Counted from the first letter of the stretch, positions 1 to 8,260 are shown. The stretch is 64,000 nucleotides of DNA from Cedecea davisae DSM 4568 (GCF_000412335.2 NZ_KE161030.1:3960626-4024625), one strand, 5' to 3'. The notes: generated by a model from the sequence alone, not told the origin. Numbers and translations are program-made.

Positions 1-213
1 ATCAAACAAACCCACAGCTTCCGCCACTCACTCGTTACCCTGTTCCGCGATTTGGACATCCGCGAAGAAATTCAGGATAGCATTCTCGGGCATAACGAGA
101 ACTCACCCGACAGAGCAAAGGCCAGCCACGGATACGGGGAGAAATCCGTGGAGGCTCAGCGTCGCGCTATTGAACAAATCCCCAGACTGGAGCTAAAGCG
201 GCTAGAAAACTGA
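1..213 (+). CDS. Tyrosine recombinase (integrase), C-terminal part only
   Basis: The reading frame is open from base 1 and stops at 213, giving the last 70 residues of a protein whose start lies left of the window. It begins IKQTHSFRHSLVT, which holds the H-x-x-R box of phage integrases. A conserved LGH follows, and a Tyr in HGYGEKS sits where the nucleophilic tyrosine is expected. These are the catalytic-domain signatures of site-specific tyrosine recombinases. The gene reads towards a tRNA-Phe 3'-end repeat about 3 kb downstream, so it probably integrates and excises the island ending there. The family is clear; the subfamily and whether the full gene is intact cannot be seen. Confidence 0.85.
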   Translation: MKQTHSFRHSLVTLFRDLDIREEIQDSILGHNENSPDRAKASHGYGEKSVEAQRRAIEQIPRLELKRLEN

Positions 214-258
214 CTTTCAGCAGTATAAGGCACAGTAAACTCACTGGAGATTATCGAT

Positions 259-1194
259 ATGCTAAGAATTCCTGATACCGACTGGCGGACCGTTGACGGG
301 GTCCCCCAAATTTCCGTTGATTTCTTGCGGAAAAGGACACCTCAGGCAGTACGATTCACGCAATGGGTGCAGCGTACACATGCAAATTTACTCAAGGCTC
401 ACGAAAATGTCCTGTCACGCTGCACACCCGGGCTAATTAAGGGGGAAATCCCGGACAAAAACGGCTGGATCTCTGCTAGTGATGCCCTCGCCCTGCTTAC
501 CTACAGTATCTATAGCAGCCAGAATGAACCGCTAATTGACTCGATCGGACAAAAAGCGGGTTTAGAGCTGCCAGTCAGACCCGGCGAAAGCAGGCTTGAG
601 GGACAATTTGGCATCAGATTACGCGATCTAATAGCCGAGCTGAGGAAGCAGCCGCATTTTGTCCATTACGAACTTGAGCAACAGAAACTCATTGGCCACT
701 ATCGGGTAGATTTCTTCCTAACCGAGCAGTGGTATACCGATATGGCAAAAGGGGAAACAGCTAAACGCCAGTTCATCATTGAATTCGATGAGGCTGCTCA
801 CAGAACAACGCGGTATCGGCTCAATGATAAACGTCGGGACAGGTGGTTCAGGGAAAATCTGCCCGGTGTAACGCTAATCAGGGTCAGGCATGAGGAACAG
901 GAAACATGGCTTCAGGCCGTCCGCCATCTGAAAAGATTCATTCGGCTGGAAGATTGTTATGCTCACTGCCTGCGGAAGGCATGTATTGCTCGACCGGGTC
1001 CCGAAATGCGAATAAACAACATGTCCGTTCGAAATGCTTACAATGCAGAGCAAAACATGTGTAGTTTTCTGCTTAAACGGCCTACTCAACCCCTCCGCGA
1101 AATGGAAAATCTGCTTCTACGACTTGATATTCCTTATGAGAAACCCCGTGATGTCCGCTTCCGGCGGGCGTATCTCAGAGCATACGGGATTTAA
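259..1194 (+). CDS. Hypothetical protein with PD-(D/E)XK/DUF559-like nuclease core
   Basis: This 311-residue protein was not recognised as a named family member. The middle resembles the Vsr/DUF559 nuclease fold. A helix carries Glu114 (SRLEGQFG), then a strand RVDFFL contains Asp151, then FIIEFDEAAH contains Glu175, Asp177 and His181. A basic helix (KRRDRWFRE) and a strand (VTLIRVRHEE) follow, in the order usual for that fold. The classical lysine is replaced by an acidic residue (E-F-D), as in some Vsr-like enzymes, so activity is uncertain. The N-terminal 100 residues (RFTQWV, then SASDALALL) look like a separate helical domain. It lies 45 bp after the integrase gene and inside the island. 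A nuclease role is inferred from motif order only. Confidence 0.6.
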   Translation: MLRIPDTDWRTVDGVPQISVDFLRKRTPQAVRFTQWVQRTHANLLKAHENVLSRCTPGLIKGEIPDKNGWISASDALALLTYSIYSSQNEPLIDSIGQKAGLELPVRPGESRLEGQFGIRLRDLIAELRKQPHFVHYELEQQKLIGHYRVDFFLTEQWYTDMAKGETAKRQFIIEFDEAAHRTTRYRLNDKRRDRWFRENLPGVTLIRVRHEEQETWLQAVRHLKRFIRLEDCYAHCLRKACIARPGPEMRINNMSVRNAYNAEQNMCSFLLKRPTQPLREMENLLLRLDIPYEKPRDVRFRRAYLRAYGI

Positions 1195-1522
1195 ACGGGC
1201 AGGTTACAGGAAAAGTTACAAAGAAAGCCTCATAGGACGGGGCTTTCGGGCTGTTCAAACGTTGTAACCTTTTAAACCTCCCCCAACACACCCTTATATA
1301 GGATTCTATAGTTTTATTATTATTTACTACTCAAATTCATCTTACTCCTCGGTAGACTAACGGTAGATATTCCTTAAGGCAATAACTTAATCAAGAACTT
1401 AAACATGCCATAAAAAACTGCAATCTTCCCCCCCATCATCAAAGCTGGTATCGCCCTTAACTCAATGAAATCTCCCTGCGTAGGTATAAGAAAGTTGTCT
1501 ATAACCACACAGGAGTTCCTTG
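1195..1522. other. Gene-free AT-rich stretch inside the island
   Basis: No convincing gene was found on either strand. Near its left end is a short hairpin (GAAAGCC and GGCTTTC, about 1223-1249) that may end transcription of the preceding gene, although no clear T-run follows. The rest is AT-rich, with poly-pyrimidine tracts around 1280-1320, and could hold the promoter for the small genes that start at 1523. Confidence 0.4.
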
Positions 1523-1624
1523 ATGAAACATACCCCCGTAAAACGTCCTCAGAAGCCTCGTGAGAGACTCTGTATTTCGCCCTGTCACTCATCAGCAGAT
1601 GGGGCTTGGAGGGCCGTAGAATGA
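1523..1624 (+). CDS. Predicted 33-residue basic protein
   Basis: A short frame starts with ATG seven bases after a strong ribosome binding site (AGGAG) and ends in TGA. The product begins MKHTPVKRPQKPRERL, so its N-terminal half is strongly basic and proline-rich. The C-terminal half has two cysteines and ends in GAWRAVE. The stop codon overlaps the start of the next small gene in an ATGA arrangement, typical of translational coupling. No family is recognised. The strong Shine-Dalgarno sequence and the coupling are the evidence that it is translated; it is too short for composition statistics. Confidence 0.45.
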   Translation: MKHTPVKRPQKPRERLCISPCHSSADGAWRAVE

Positions 1625-1731
1625 ATCTGAAGCGTATCCTATGGCAAGCCGCTCGGGCAGCACTAGCTGCCTTTCTGGCTGCAATCCTGAAAGCATTATC
1701 ATCGGGTTTCCCACCACCAGAAACGGCGTAA
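1621..1731 (+). CDS. Predicted 36-residue amphipathic or membrane-active small protein
   Basis: The ATG overlaps the stop of the preceding 33-residue frame (ATGA), so the two are probably translated in sequence. The product starts MNLKRILWQAARAALAAF, continues with an alanine/leucine-rich helix (LAAILKAL) and ends in a polar proline-rich tail (FPPPETA). A single helix of about 25 residues with basic residues at the start would suit a membrane-associated or amphipathic peptide. Small phage proteins and toxins can look like this, but nothing here assigns a function. No homologue is recognised by eye. Confidence 0.45.
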   Translation: MNLKRILWQAARAALAAFLAAILKALSSGFPPPETA

Positions 1732-1756
1732 CCCCTTCCCCCTTAACTTATTGTTC

Positions 1757-1873
1757 CCCTGCCAATAACCATGCTCTAAACATTGCCGCCCGTACAACGA
1801 AGGAATGCCCGCTCAGGTTATACCGCAGGGTGGTTTCTGCGTTTTGGCAGAATAGCATGTTCTATTGGCAGGG
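1757..1873. repeat. Inverted repeat upstream of the serine recombinase gene
   Basis: CCCTGCCAATAACCATGCT (1757-1775) is repeated in inverted orientation at 1854-1873 (AGCATGTTCTATTGGCAGGG) with one extra base. The two arms are separated by 78 bp. A further TTGGCAG lies at 1845-1851. The right arm ends 12 bp before the recombinase start codon. Serine resolvases and invertases commonly bind inverted half-sites next to their own gene. This is therefore a candidate res or crossover/operator site. Confidence 0.55.
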
Positions 1874-1885
1874 TAAGGAGTTCAC

Positions 1886-2452
1886 ATGGCTTCTATCGGC
1901 TACGCCCGTGTATCGACATCTGGGCAGCACCTTGATTCACAACTGGCAGCGTTATCTGATTGCGAAAAAGTATTTCAGGAAAAAATCAGCGGAGCCAAGG
2001 ACGATCGCCCCGAGCTTCAGGCAATGCTCGAATGGGTCCGGGAAGGTGACATCGTTCATGTAACGAAACTGGACCGTCTCGCCCGTAATACCAGACATCT
2101 GCTTGAAGTGTCAGAATACCTTCAGAGAAAAGGCGTGGCGTTAAACATTCTTAATATCGGCATTAACACAGCTACACCGACTGGAAAACTCATGCTAACC
2201 ATGATTGGTGCAATCGCCACGTTTGAGCGAGAAATGATGCTGGAACGGCAGGCCGAAGGGATCGCACTAGCGAAACTCAAAGGCAAGTATAAAGGCCGTA
2301 AACCGACAGCTCGCAGCAAAGCTAAAGAAGTCATAGAATTAGTCGAAAATGGTACTAGTAAAGCAGAGATTTCCCATCAGCTGAAAATTGGTATCACCAG
2401 CATTTATCGAATTATTCGAGATGAGCGTCCAGACCTCTTAGACAAACAATAA
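1886..2452 (+). CDS. Serine recombinase (resolvase/invertase family)
   Basis: This 188-residue protein has the full length and layout of small serine recombinases such as Tn3 resolvase and Hin/Gin invertases. The catalytic domain starts IGYARVST with the nucleophilic Ser10. It continues with the arginine motif TKLDRLAR (Arg64 and Arg67) and the E-helix (GAIATFEREMMLERQAEGI). The C-terminal 45 residues form a helix-turn-helix (TSKAEISHQLKIGITSIYRII). A ribosome binding site (AAGGAG) precedes the ATG. It sits directly beside an inverted repeat that is a likely target or operator. No transposase is visible, so the enzyme may serve island inversion or resolution, or be the relic of a transposon. 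Confidence 0.9.
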   Translation: MASIGYARVSTSGQHLDSQLAALSDCEKVFQEKISGAKDDRPELQAMLEWVREGDIVHVTKLDRLARNTRHLLEVSEYLQRKGVALNILNIGINTATPTGKLMLTMIGAIATFEREMMLERQAEGIALAKLKGKYKGRKPTARSKAKEVIELVENGTSKAEISHQLKIGITSIYRIIRDERPDLLDKQ

Positions 2453-2463
2453 GGATTAACGGT

Positions 2464-3129
2464 ATGAAATGGATACTTATGGTAGTCAGTTTTGTGACTC
2501 TTCCGACCTTGGCGGCATACCAGCCGACAGATGAGGAGGCACAGATGCTACAAGCCAATCGTGTAGGATTGGAAAGAAATATGAAAAATGCCCTCCCACT
2601 TCAGGCCAAAACGGATATCTGCATAGGTTACATTAAGAATTCCGGAGTACTCAAAAACCAAGCAGGTTACGTTCCCGAAGCCGTAAGCATCCTTGAATAC
2701 TGGGGAAGGGTAAAACATTATGTCGATCAGTCTGTTGATTATGCTGGAAACAGGTACCCACGGCTTTACTACTATGACCAGAAACTGTATGAAAAGTATG
2801 GCCCATATCCAAAAGATAATGCTGATACCGATAAGTTGTTCAATGATGCTCTTAGCAACAATTATCTAAAAGCAAAAGATTATATTGCAACAACACAACA
2901 GTATTCAGAGGATCTTCGTAAGAAAGACTTGCACAAGATTTGCCTGGAGTCAGTTACGAAAAAAATGAGGGGGCAACTTTCACCAGCAACGGCAAGTATG
3001 GATAAATTGTTCTATCCGGGCATAACATCGGATGATACTGGTGAAAAATTCAATGAGTACCGAGCCCAGTTTTATGGGCACCTGCAATTTACTCAGCTAC
3101 TCAACAAAATAGAAGCATCCTACTATTGA
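2464..3129 (+). CDS. Hypothetical secreted protein
   Basis: This 221-residue protein starts 11 bp after the recombinase stop with its own ribosome binding site (AAGGA), so the two may be co-transcribed. The first 18 residues form a typical Sec signal peptide (MKWILMVVSFVTLPTLA, cleavage likely before AYQP). The mature part is polar, helical and tyrosine-rich, and has only two cysteines (in TDICIGY and HKICLES), which could form a disulfide in the periplasm. It is the last gene before the island boundary. No family is recognised; the export prediction is firm and the function is unknown. Confidence 0.65.
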   Translation: MKWILMVVSFVTLPTLAAYQPTDEEAQMLQANRVGLERNMKNALPLQAKTDICIGYIKNSGVLKNQAGYVPEAVSILEYWGRVKHYVDQSVDYAGNRYPRLYYYDQKLYEKYGPYPKDNADTDKLFNDALSNNYLKAKDYIATTQQYSEDLRKKDLHKICLESVTKKMRGQLSPATASMDKLFYPGITSDDTGEKFNEYRAQFYGHLQFTQLLNKIEASYY

Positions 3130-3227
3130 TACTGAGTTGCTTGATGGTACAAAGTAGTGGTACATTCGGAATCGAAGCGTAAAGGTAACTTACTGTTATT
3201 CGGTGATTTCGTTGCTATGACAACGAA

Positions 3228-3257
3228 TCCTTGGTTCGATTCCGAGTCCGGGCACCA
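3228..3257 (+). repeat. Island attachment site: 3' end of tRNA-Phe duplicated
   Basis: The 30 bases match the 3' end of enterobacterial tRNA-Phe(GAA): the T-arm GGTTCGATTCC, the acceptor strand GAGTCCGGGC and the terminal ACCA. The bases upstream do not match the tRNA 5' half, so this is not a complete tRNA gene. A tRNA 3' fragment followed by the tRNA's own terminator is the usual trace of an integrase-mediated insertion. The intact tRNA gene (pheV position, given the neighbours) should lie at the other end of the island, left of this window. Confidence 0.88.
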
Positions 3258-3265
3258 CTATTTAG

Positions 3266-3292
3266 AAAAACCAGCCTACGGGCTGGTTTTTT
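3266..3292 (+). terminator. Intrinsic terminator of the tRNA-Phe gene
   Basis: An 11-bp stem (AAAAACCAGCC with GGCTGGTTTTT) and a four-base loop run into a T-tract, 8 bp after the tRNA-Phe fragment. Its location suggests it originally terminated the tRNA transcript and now marks the first chromosomal sequence outside the island. Confidence 0.8.
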
Positions 3293-3380
3293 GCTTTCTG
3301 GCGTATGGACTCTTTATCGAACAAGTTCAATTATTCGCCTGAACCTGATACCCACCCTGCGGGCCAGCGCAAGCGCTGTT

Positions 3381-3455
3381 CAAAAACGTTCCCGACGTTT
3401 TTGTACTCGTATCATCTGACACCCACCTCCATAGGAGGTGGGTAATGATTTTTTT
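3381..3455 (+). terminator. Two adjacent hairpins before the dehydrogenase 3' end
   Basis: A 9-bp palindrome (CAAAAACGT with ACGTTTTTG, 3381-3403) is followed by a 10-bp stem (ACCCACCTCC with GGAGGTGGGT, 3421-3443) and a T-run at 3449-3455. The second hairpin with its T-run would terminate rightward transcription leaving the tRNA/island side. It could also protect the 3' end of the leftward dehydrogenase transcript. Confidence 0.5.
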
Positions 3456-3460
3456 ATCAC

Positions 3461-5887
3461 TTAGTCAAGAGCGTAGGCAATCACATAGTCACCGCGATCC
3501 GGTGACTGACGTCCCCCTCCCGCTGAGATTAAAATATACTGTTTACCCGTTTTCGGTGAGACGTAGCTGACGGGTCCCCCCTGGCTCCCCACCGGCAAGC
3601 GAGCCTTCCAGACTTCCTCGCCTGTTGAGGAATTGAAGGCTCGTAGATAGTAATCCTGCGTACCAGCGATAAACACCAGTCCGCCCTGAGTCACCAAAGT
3701 ACCTCCGAGAGTTGGCATACCCACCGGCATTTTCATCCGCATTTTTATACCAAATGGCCCCGTATCCTGCACGGTGCCTACAGGTACCTGCCAGACAACT
3801 TTTTGGGTTTTCAAGTCAATGGCAGAGAGTGTACCGAACGGCGGTTTTTGGCACGGGATGCCCAGCGGTGACATAAAGCGATTTTTATTCACGGAATACG
3901 GCGTTCCTTTCATTGGAACGGCCCCCATTCCCGCATTGACCGCTTCGCCACCCGTGTTCGCTACCGCGCTTTGCGGATCCTGCTTAATCAGTTGAACCCA
4001 CAGCCCCAGCCGCATATCGTTCACGAAGATATAGTGATTGTTCGGGTCGGTAGAAAGACCTCCCCAGTTCATACCGCCAAGAGAGCCCGGATAGCTCAGT
4101 GATACATCTGTGCCCGGCACGGTGTAGAGACCGTCATAGCGCATAGATTTAAAGCTGATACGGCAGGCTAGCTGGTCAAACGGCGTAGCTCCCCACATGT
4201 CCGATTCTTTTAACGTTTCAGCCCCGATTTGTGGCATCCCGGTCGATTTCGGCTGCGTGGCGGAATATTGCTCGTTAGGAATATCTGATTTTTTGACCGG
4301 CACTTCACGAACTTCGGTCAACGGTTTACCCGTCAGACGATCCAGGACATAAATTTGTCCGGCTTTCGTGCCGACCACCACAGCGGGTTTATTACCCTCT
4401 TTCGTAGGGAAATCCACCAGACTCGGCTGCATGGGAATATCAAAATCCCAAAGGTCATTGTGGACCGTTTGATAAACCCATTTCTCTTTGCCGGTAGTGG
4501 CGTCCAGCGCCAGTATCGACGTGGCGTATTTATGGTCTTCAGGAATACGATCTGCGCCCCATAAATCAACAGACGAGCTTCCCATTGGGATAAATACGGT
4601 GTTCATGTCCGCATCCCAGGACATAGGAGCCCAGGAGTTAGCGGAGCTGCGCATGTAGTGCTCACCAGGCTTCAGAACATGGTTTGGATCAGGATTACGG
4701 GCATCAAACGCCCAGCGCAGTTTTCCCGTAATCACGTCGTAACCACGGATAACACCGCCTGGCATGTCTGTGCTGACGTTGTCAGCCACGCGCCCACCGA
4801 CCACCACGGTTGTACCGGCAAGTGTCGGTGCTGAAGTCACGACATAGCTCGGATCGTCCGCTTTCCCCATACCCTCTAAAAGACTAACGGTGCCGTTATG
4901 GCCAAAATCAGGGCAGTACTGGCCGTTATCAGCATCGAGCGCAATCAGACGATCGTCGATGGTGTTCATCAGAATACGGCGCTGGCAAGCTGCACCCGAG
5001 GCGACTTTAGGTTCAATAACAGGGGAAGAACCTGAAATCGTAGGTTTTGCGACCGGTTTGGTAGCATCAAAATAAGCGAGACCACGACACCGCATCCAGA
5101 TAGCGGATTTCGCATTAATTTCAGCTTTCCAGATCTCTTTCCCGGTATCAGCATCAACTGCAATGACGTTATTGTGCGGCGTGCAAAGGAATACACGATC
5201 GCCGACCTGTAATGGCGTTTGCTGATCTTCAGCACCATTACCATCCGGGCTTAAAGGAATATCACCGGTGTGATAGGTCCAGACAGGCTTAAGCTTTTGA
5301 ATATTATCACGGTTAATCTGATCGAGAGCAACAAATCGGCTCCCCCCCGCTGTATTACCGTAATGATCCCAGTTTTGCTGTTGCTGGCCCTTATTTACCG
5401 GCACCAAAGGTAACTCTTCCCCTTTAAATGCCACCGTCGGATGAGGCTGAAACATTTGAATAAAGGTCGCGCCTATACCAATGATTAATACTGCACAAAC
5501 GCCGTACGCCCCTTTGGCACGGGCCTTTTTCCCTTCAGATTTACGCAGCCCAGGCCACGCGACAGCAGCCAGCAGCAGCAGGCCTGCGGGTACCATCAAA
5601 CGTGACACCAGCGGCCAGAAATCCATCCCGGCATCGTATAAAGACCAAAGCAGGGTCCCTGCAAATACCAGAGCGAAAACCATAACTGCTGAGGATTTAC
5701 GACGGAAAAATTGTATTGCGGAAATTAAAGACACAATACCGGCAATCAGAAAATACCAGCTCCCCCCTAAGGAGGCTAATTTAATACCCCCAATGATAAA
5801 GGCCAGGCTGAACGCCAGTAGGATGATTGACAAAAACAGACAGTAGATACCCAGCCAACCGGTGCGGCGGGAGGAATTTTCATTCAT
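3461..5887 (-). CDS. PQQ-dependent membrane-bound dehydrogenase, glucose/quinate/shikimate family
   Basis: This 808-residue protein matches the length and order of membrane glucose dehydrogenase (Gcd, about 796 residues in E. coli). About five transmembrane helices lie in the first 150 residues. An eight-bladed PQQ propeller follows, starting near NWDHYGNTAGGSRF and with family motifs such as VHNDLWDFDIP and GGMNWGGLSTDP. Such enzymes oxidise a sugar or cyclitol in the periplasm and pass electrons to ubiquinone. From memory it is clearly diverged from E. coli Gcd, and gcd normally lies elsewhere in these genomes, so it may be a paralogue with another substrate. The start is supported by GGAG eight bases upstream. 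It needs PQQ, whose synthesis genes are not in the window. Confidence 0.88.
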   Translation of the reverse strand: MNENSSRRTGWLGIYCLFLSIILLAFSLAFIIGGIKLASLGGSWYFLIAGIVSLISAIQFFRRKSSAVMVFALVFAGTLLWSLYDAGMDFWPLVSRLMVPAGLLLLAAVAWPGLRKSEGKKARAKGAYGVCAVLIIGIGATFIQMFQPHPTVAFKGEELPLVPVNKGQQQQNWDHYGNTAGGSRFVALDQINRDNIQKLKPVWTYHTGDIPLSPDGNGAEDQQTPLQVGDRVFLCTPHNNVIAVDADTGKEIWKAEINAKSAIWMRCRGLAYFDATKPVAKPTISGSSPVIEPKVASGAACQRRILMNTIDDRLIALDADNGQYCPDFGHNGTVSLLEGMGKADDPSYVVTSAPTLAGTTVVVGGRVADNVSTDMPGGVIRGYDVITGKLRWAFDARNPDPNHVLKPGEHYMRSSANSWAPMSWDADMNTVFIPMGSSSVDLWGADRIPEDHKYATSILALDATTGKEKWVYQTVHNDLWDFDIPMQPSLVDFPTKEGNKPAVVVGTKAGQIYVLDRLTGKPLTEVREVPVKKSDIPNEQYSATQPKSTGMPQIGAETLKESDMWGATPFDQLACRISFKSMRYDGLYTVPGTDVSLSYPGSLGGMNWGGLSTDPNNHYIFVNDMRLGLWVQLIKQDPQSAVANTGGEAVNAGMGAVPMKGTPYSVNKNRFMSPLGIPCQKPPFGTLSAIDLKTQKVVWQVPVGTVQDTGPFGIKMRMKMPVGMPTLGGTLVTQGGLVFIAGTQDYYLRAFNSSTGEEVWKARLPVGSQGGPVSYVSPKTGKQYILISAGGGRQSPDRGDYVIAYALD

Positions 5888-6112
5888 ATTGATTCTCCGA
5901 GAAACTTACGCGAATCTTAACGCCTTTCGAATGAAGGTTTCTACCTTAAACATCCTAAAAACTTTACATATAATTAACCTTCGGTGCGGTTATTAACATA
6001 ATCGTTCACCTGTCTGGAGGTTCAGGGCGCTAGCCTACCGCACATTTATCTTGATAAACGCCTGCGGTGCAGTCGCCCCTACTGGCTCCATTACCCCTGT
6101 TCCGACAACCGG

Positions 6113-7978
6113 TTACTGCTTATCCTTCACCACAATCAGCGGTTCGATATCGCTCTCTTTCTTAATCACCAGCGAATCATCCCCGCGCAGGCAGGTGCCG
6201 CCGTAGCTTCCGCCGACGGTAAAGGTGCATACCTGAATATACTTGCCGTCTACGTTTGGCAGACACCACAGCTGCTGGTAAATATTCTTGCGATCCACAA
6301 AGTTGCCGCTGGTTTTATCCAGCAGTTCATCGTGGTGGCTGATAAGGTCGATATTGCTCCCACAGCGCCCGGCTATCGGTTTTACCGCATAGCCTGTTTT
6401 TGCCAGCAGCTCATTGACTTCGAAGTCGGTATCCAGCAGGTAACGGTGGTTCGGGAACAGCTGCCACAGCACCGGCAGAATAGCTTTATTTCCCGGAATA
6501 ACCGTCCACAGCGGCTCAAACACCAGCACCTCCGGGCGCAGCAGCACGTCAATCAGCCTCACCTCGTTCTGAGGATGCCCGGTGCGTATCGGTACCGCCG
6601 CATATTCGGTTTCACTTACCTCACGAATTTGCTCGATGGCCGTTTCCCACGCCCAGGTCTTCCATACGCAGTTGACCGGCCGCCCGTCGCTATCAATAAG
6701 CTGCCCCGCAGCATCCCAGCTCAGCTCGCCGAGACCATGCAAGATTTTGGTGTCAAACCCGGCCTGCATCAGCGAACGCTGCATAAACAGGGCGTGGTAA
6801 TCTTCCTCGGAGTCGTTATCCTGCATAATATGAACAAACGGCCTGGCACTGCTGTGCTTCCATGCACCCGTTAGCTCTTCAAGCAGCCCCTCCGCCGGGT
6901 TGTGTCCGGTTCCGCGATAGCCCGTTTTCACCCACTCTTCGAGGATCAATCCACCTTCGGTATGGCAGGAAGCAGAATCGGCGTTGTACTCATAAACCTT
7001 CAACCCGCGCTCATCCATACAGAAATCCATGCGCCCGGTAACCATCTGGTGCCGACGCCACTGCCAGGACAACCGCAGGCGCGGCCAGAGGATTTTCGGA
7101 ATATCAAAAAGCGCCAGCAGGTTATCGTCTTTCAGCACTTTATCCGTTGCATGGAGGTACATCAGATGCAGCTCGTTGGTCGCCTTGATCAACTCCTGCT
7201 CTGCGGTTTCGGTAATGGTGAAATACTGGCAGGGATCTTTATTAATAAAGTGACCATTCGCCCCGATATAAGCCCGCTGTAAAGCATCTTTTTCATTCAG
7301 CCATTTACCGTCGAACTGCCGTTTATTAGCCAGGCGAGCGCCGCCAATTTTTAACGCATCTCCGCCAATATCGGGCTGTGGAAGGCTATGTTCGCTATCC
7401 TCAGTCTGGATCATCCAGCCAAGAATCGAGGTATCCTCGAAGGTATCTTGCAGGGTGTAGAGGCCGTCCTGCTCAACCAGGGTCAGCTCGCGCGTCCATT
7501 GCTGCCCGGCAGGTAGAGGGGCGTGAATGACATTCTGCTCGGCAATGCGCACTTTATTTCCCACAAGCTGGGTAACAACGGCTACATGCCCGGTTTCATC
7601 AAACTCGCCGCCTTTCTGCCAGATCAGCAGCGCACCCGCTTCAGGCGCGCGTTTAGAGCCGTTAGCAAACGCCCGAAGCGGAAGAATATTGTCGTTGATT
7701 ACCTGGCGTAAAAAGCGCAGAGAGAAGATTTCCCACGCCATGCCAACGTCGGTGAACACAAAGCCATAGTTCAGAAACAGGAAGCGGCGTGCGAACTCAA
7801 CGCACTGCCATTTGTGGCCCATGTATTCGTTGCCGATGTAGCTACGGAACTCGGCATCTTCGGGGTAGTTTCGCGGGTCGAGGCTGCCGTAATTAGAAGA
7901 GTAAATCGCTACGCCGCCCGGGGCATAGCCTAACAACGTCCCAAAAGGCGCATCACTATCTGGTGTTACTGTATGCAT
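6113..7978 (-). CDS. gss: Bifunctional glutathionylspermidine amidase/synthetase
   Basis: This 621-residue protein is almost collinear with E. coli GspSA (619 residues). The N-terminal CHAP amidase domain (about 1-200) has the catalytic Cys59 in GHKWQCVEFARRF and a His in the ETGHVAVVTQ strand. It hydrolyses glutathionylspermidine. The C-terminal ATP-grasp domain (about 220-621) carries TGRMDFCMDERGL and VKPIAGRCGSNIDL, and joins glutathione to spermidine with ATP. The pathway regulates polyamine and thiol pools in the cytoplasm. The gene lies alone, 225 bp upstream of the dehydrogenase gene on the same strand. A paralogue of the synthetase domain, ygiC, occurs near 55 kb. Confidence 0.97.
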   Translation of the reverse strand: MHTVTPDSDAPFGTLLGYAPGGVAIYSSNYGSLDPRNYPEDAEFRSYIGNEYMGHKWQCVEFARRFLFLNYGFVFTDVGMAWEIFSLRFLRQVINDNILPLRAFANGSKRAPEAGALLIWQKGGEFDETGHVAVVTQLVGNKVRIAEQNVIHAPLPAGQQWTRELTLVEQDGLYTLQDTFEDTSILGWMIQTEDSEHSLPQPDIGGDALKIGGARLANKRQFDGKWLNEKDALQRAYIGANGHFINKDPCQYFTITETAEQELIKATNELHLMYLHATDKVLKDDNLLALFDIPKILWPRLRLSWQWRRHQMVTGRMDFCMDERGLKVYEYNADSASCHTEGGLILEEWVKTGYRGTGHNPAEGLLEELTGAWKHSSARPFVHIMQDNDSEEDYHALFMQRSLMQAGFDTKILHGLGELSWDAAGQLIDSDGRPVNCVWKTWAWETAIEQIREVSETEYAAVPIRTGHPQNEVRLIDVLLRPEVLVFEPLWTVIPGNKAILPVLWQLFPNHRYLLDTDFEVNELLAKTGYAVKPIAGRCGSNIDLISHHDELLDKTSGNFVDRKNIYQQLWCLPNVDGKYIQVCTFTVGGSYGGTCLRGDDSLVIKKESDIEPLIVVKDKQ

Positions 7979-8260
7979 GTATCCAACCTATAACAGGCAG
8001 GCGGCAAAGGTAACGATAATTGTCGTCTGCACGTTGAAATTAACCTGACAGAGGAAGCTTTATCATACACCTGCATCCCAGGCTTTGTGCAGTGCTGCTT
8101 CGTTTAAACTGAACGGCAGCAAACCCGGCCATAATCTACACGCGAGATATATTTCCCAACATTCAATTCATTCATCAAAGAATATTTCATACAACTTAAA
8201 AAAACCACTCAGAGTTATTTTCTACAACATATATTAAGATAACTAATTATTGAGTTTTAG

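Noticed and set aside
1374..1592. Leftward 72-codon open frame opposite the small genes
   Set aside because: No ribosome binding site, no recognised family, and it runs opposite the better-supported small gene at 1523.
1641..2063. Rightward 140-codon frame overlapping the small genes and the recombinase
   Set aside because: It runs through the inverted repeat and out of frame through the clearly coding recombinase, so it is a shadow.
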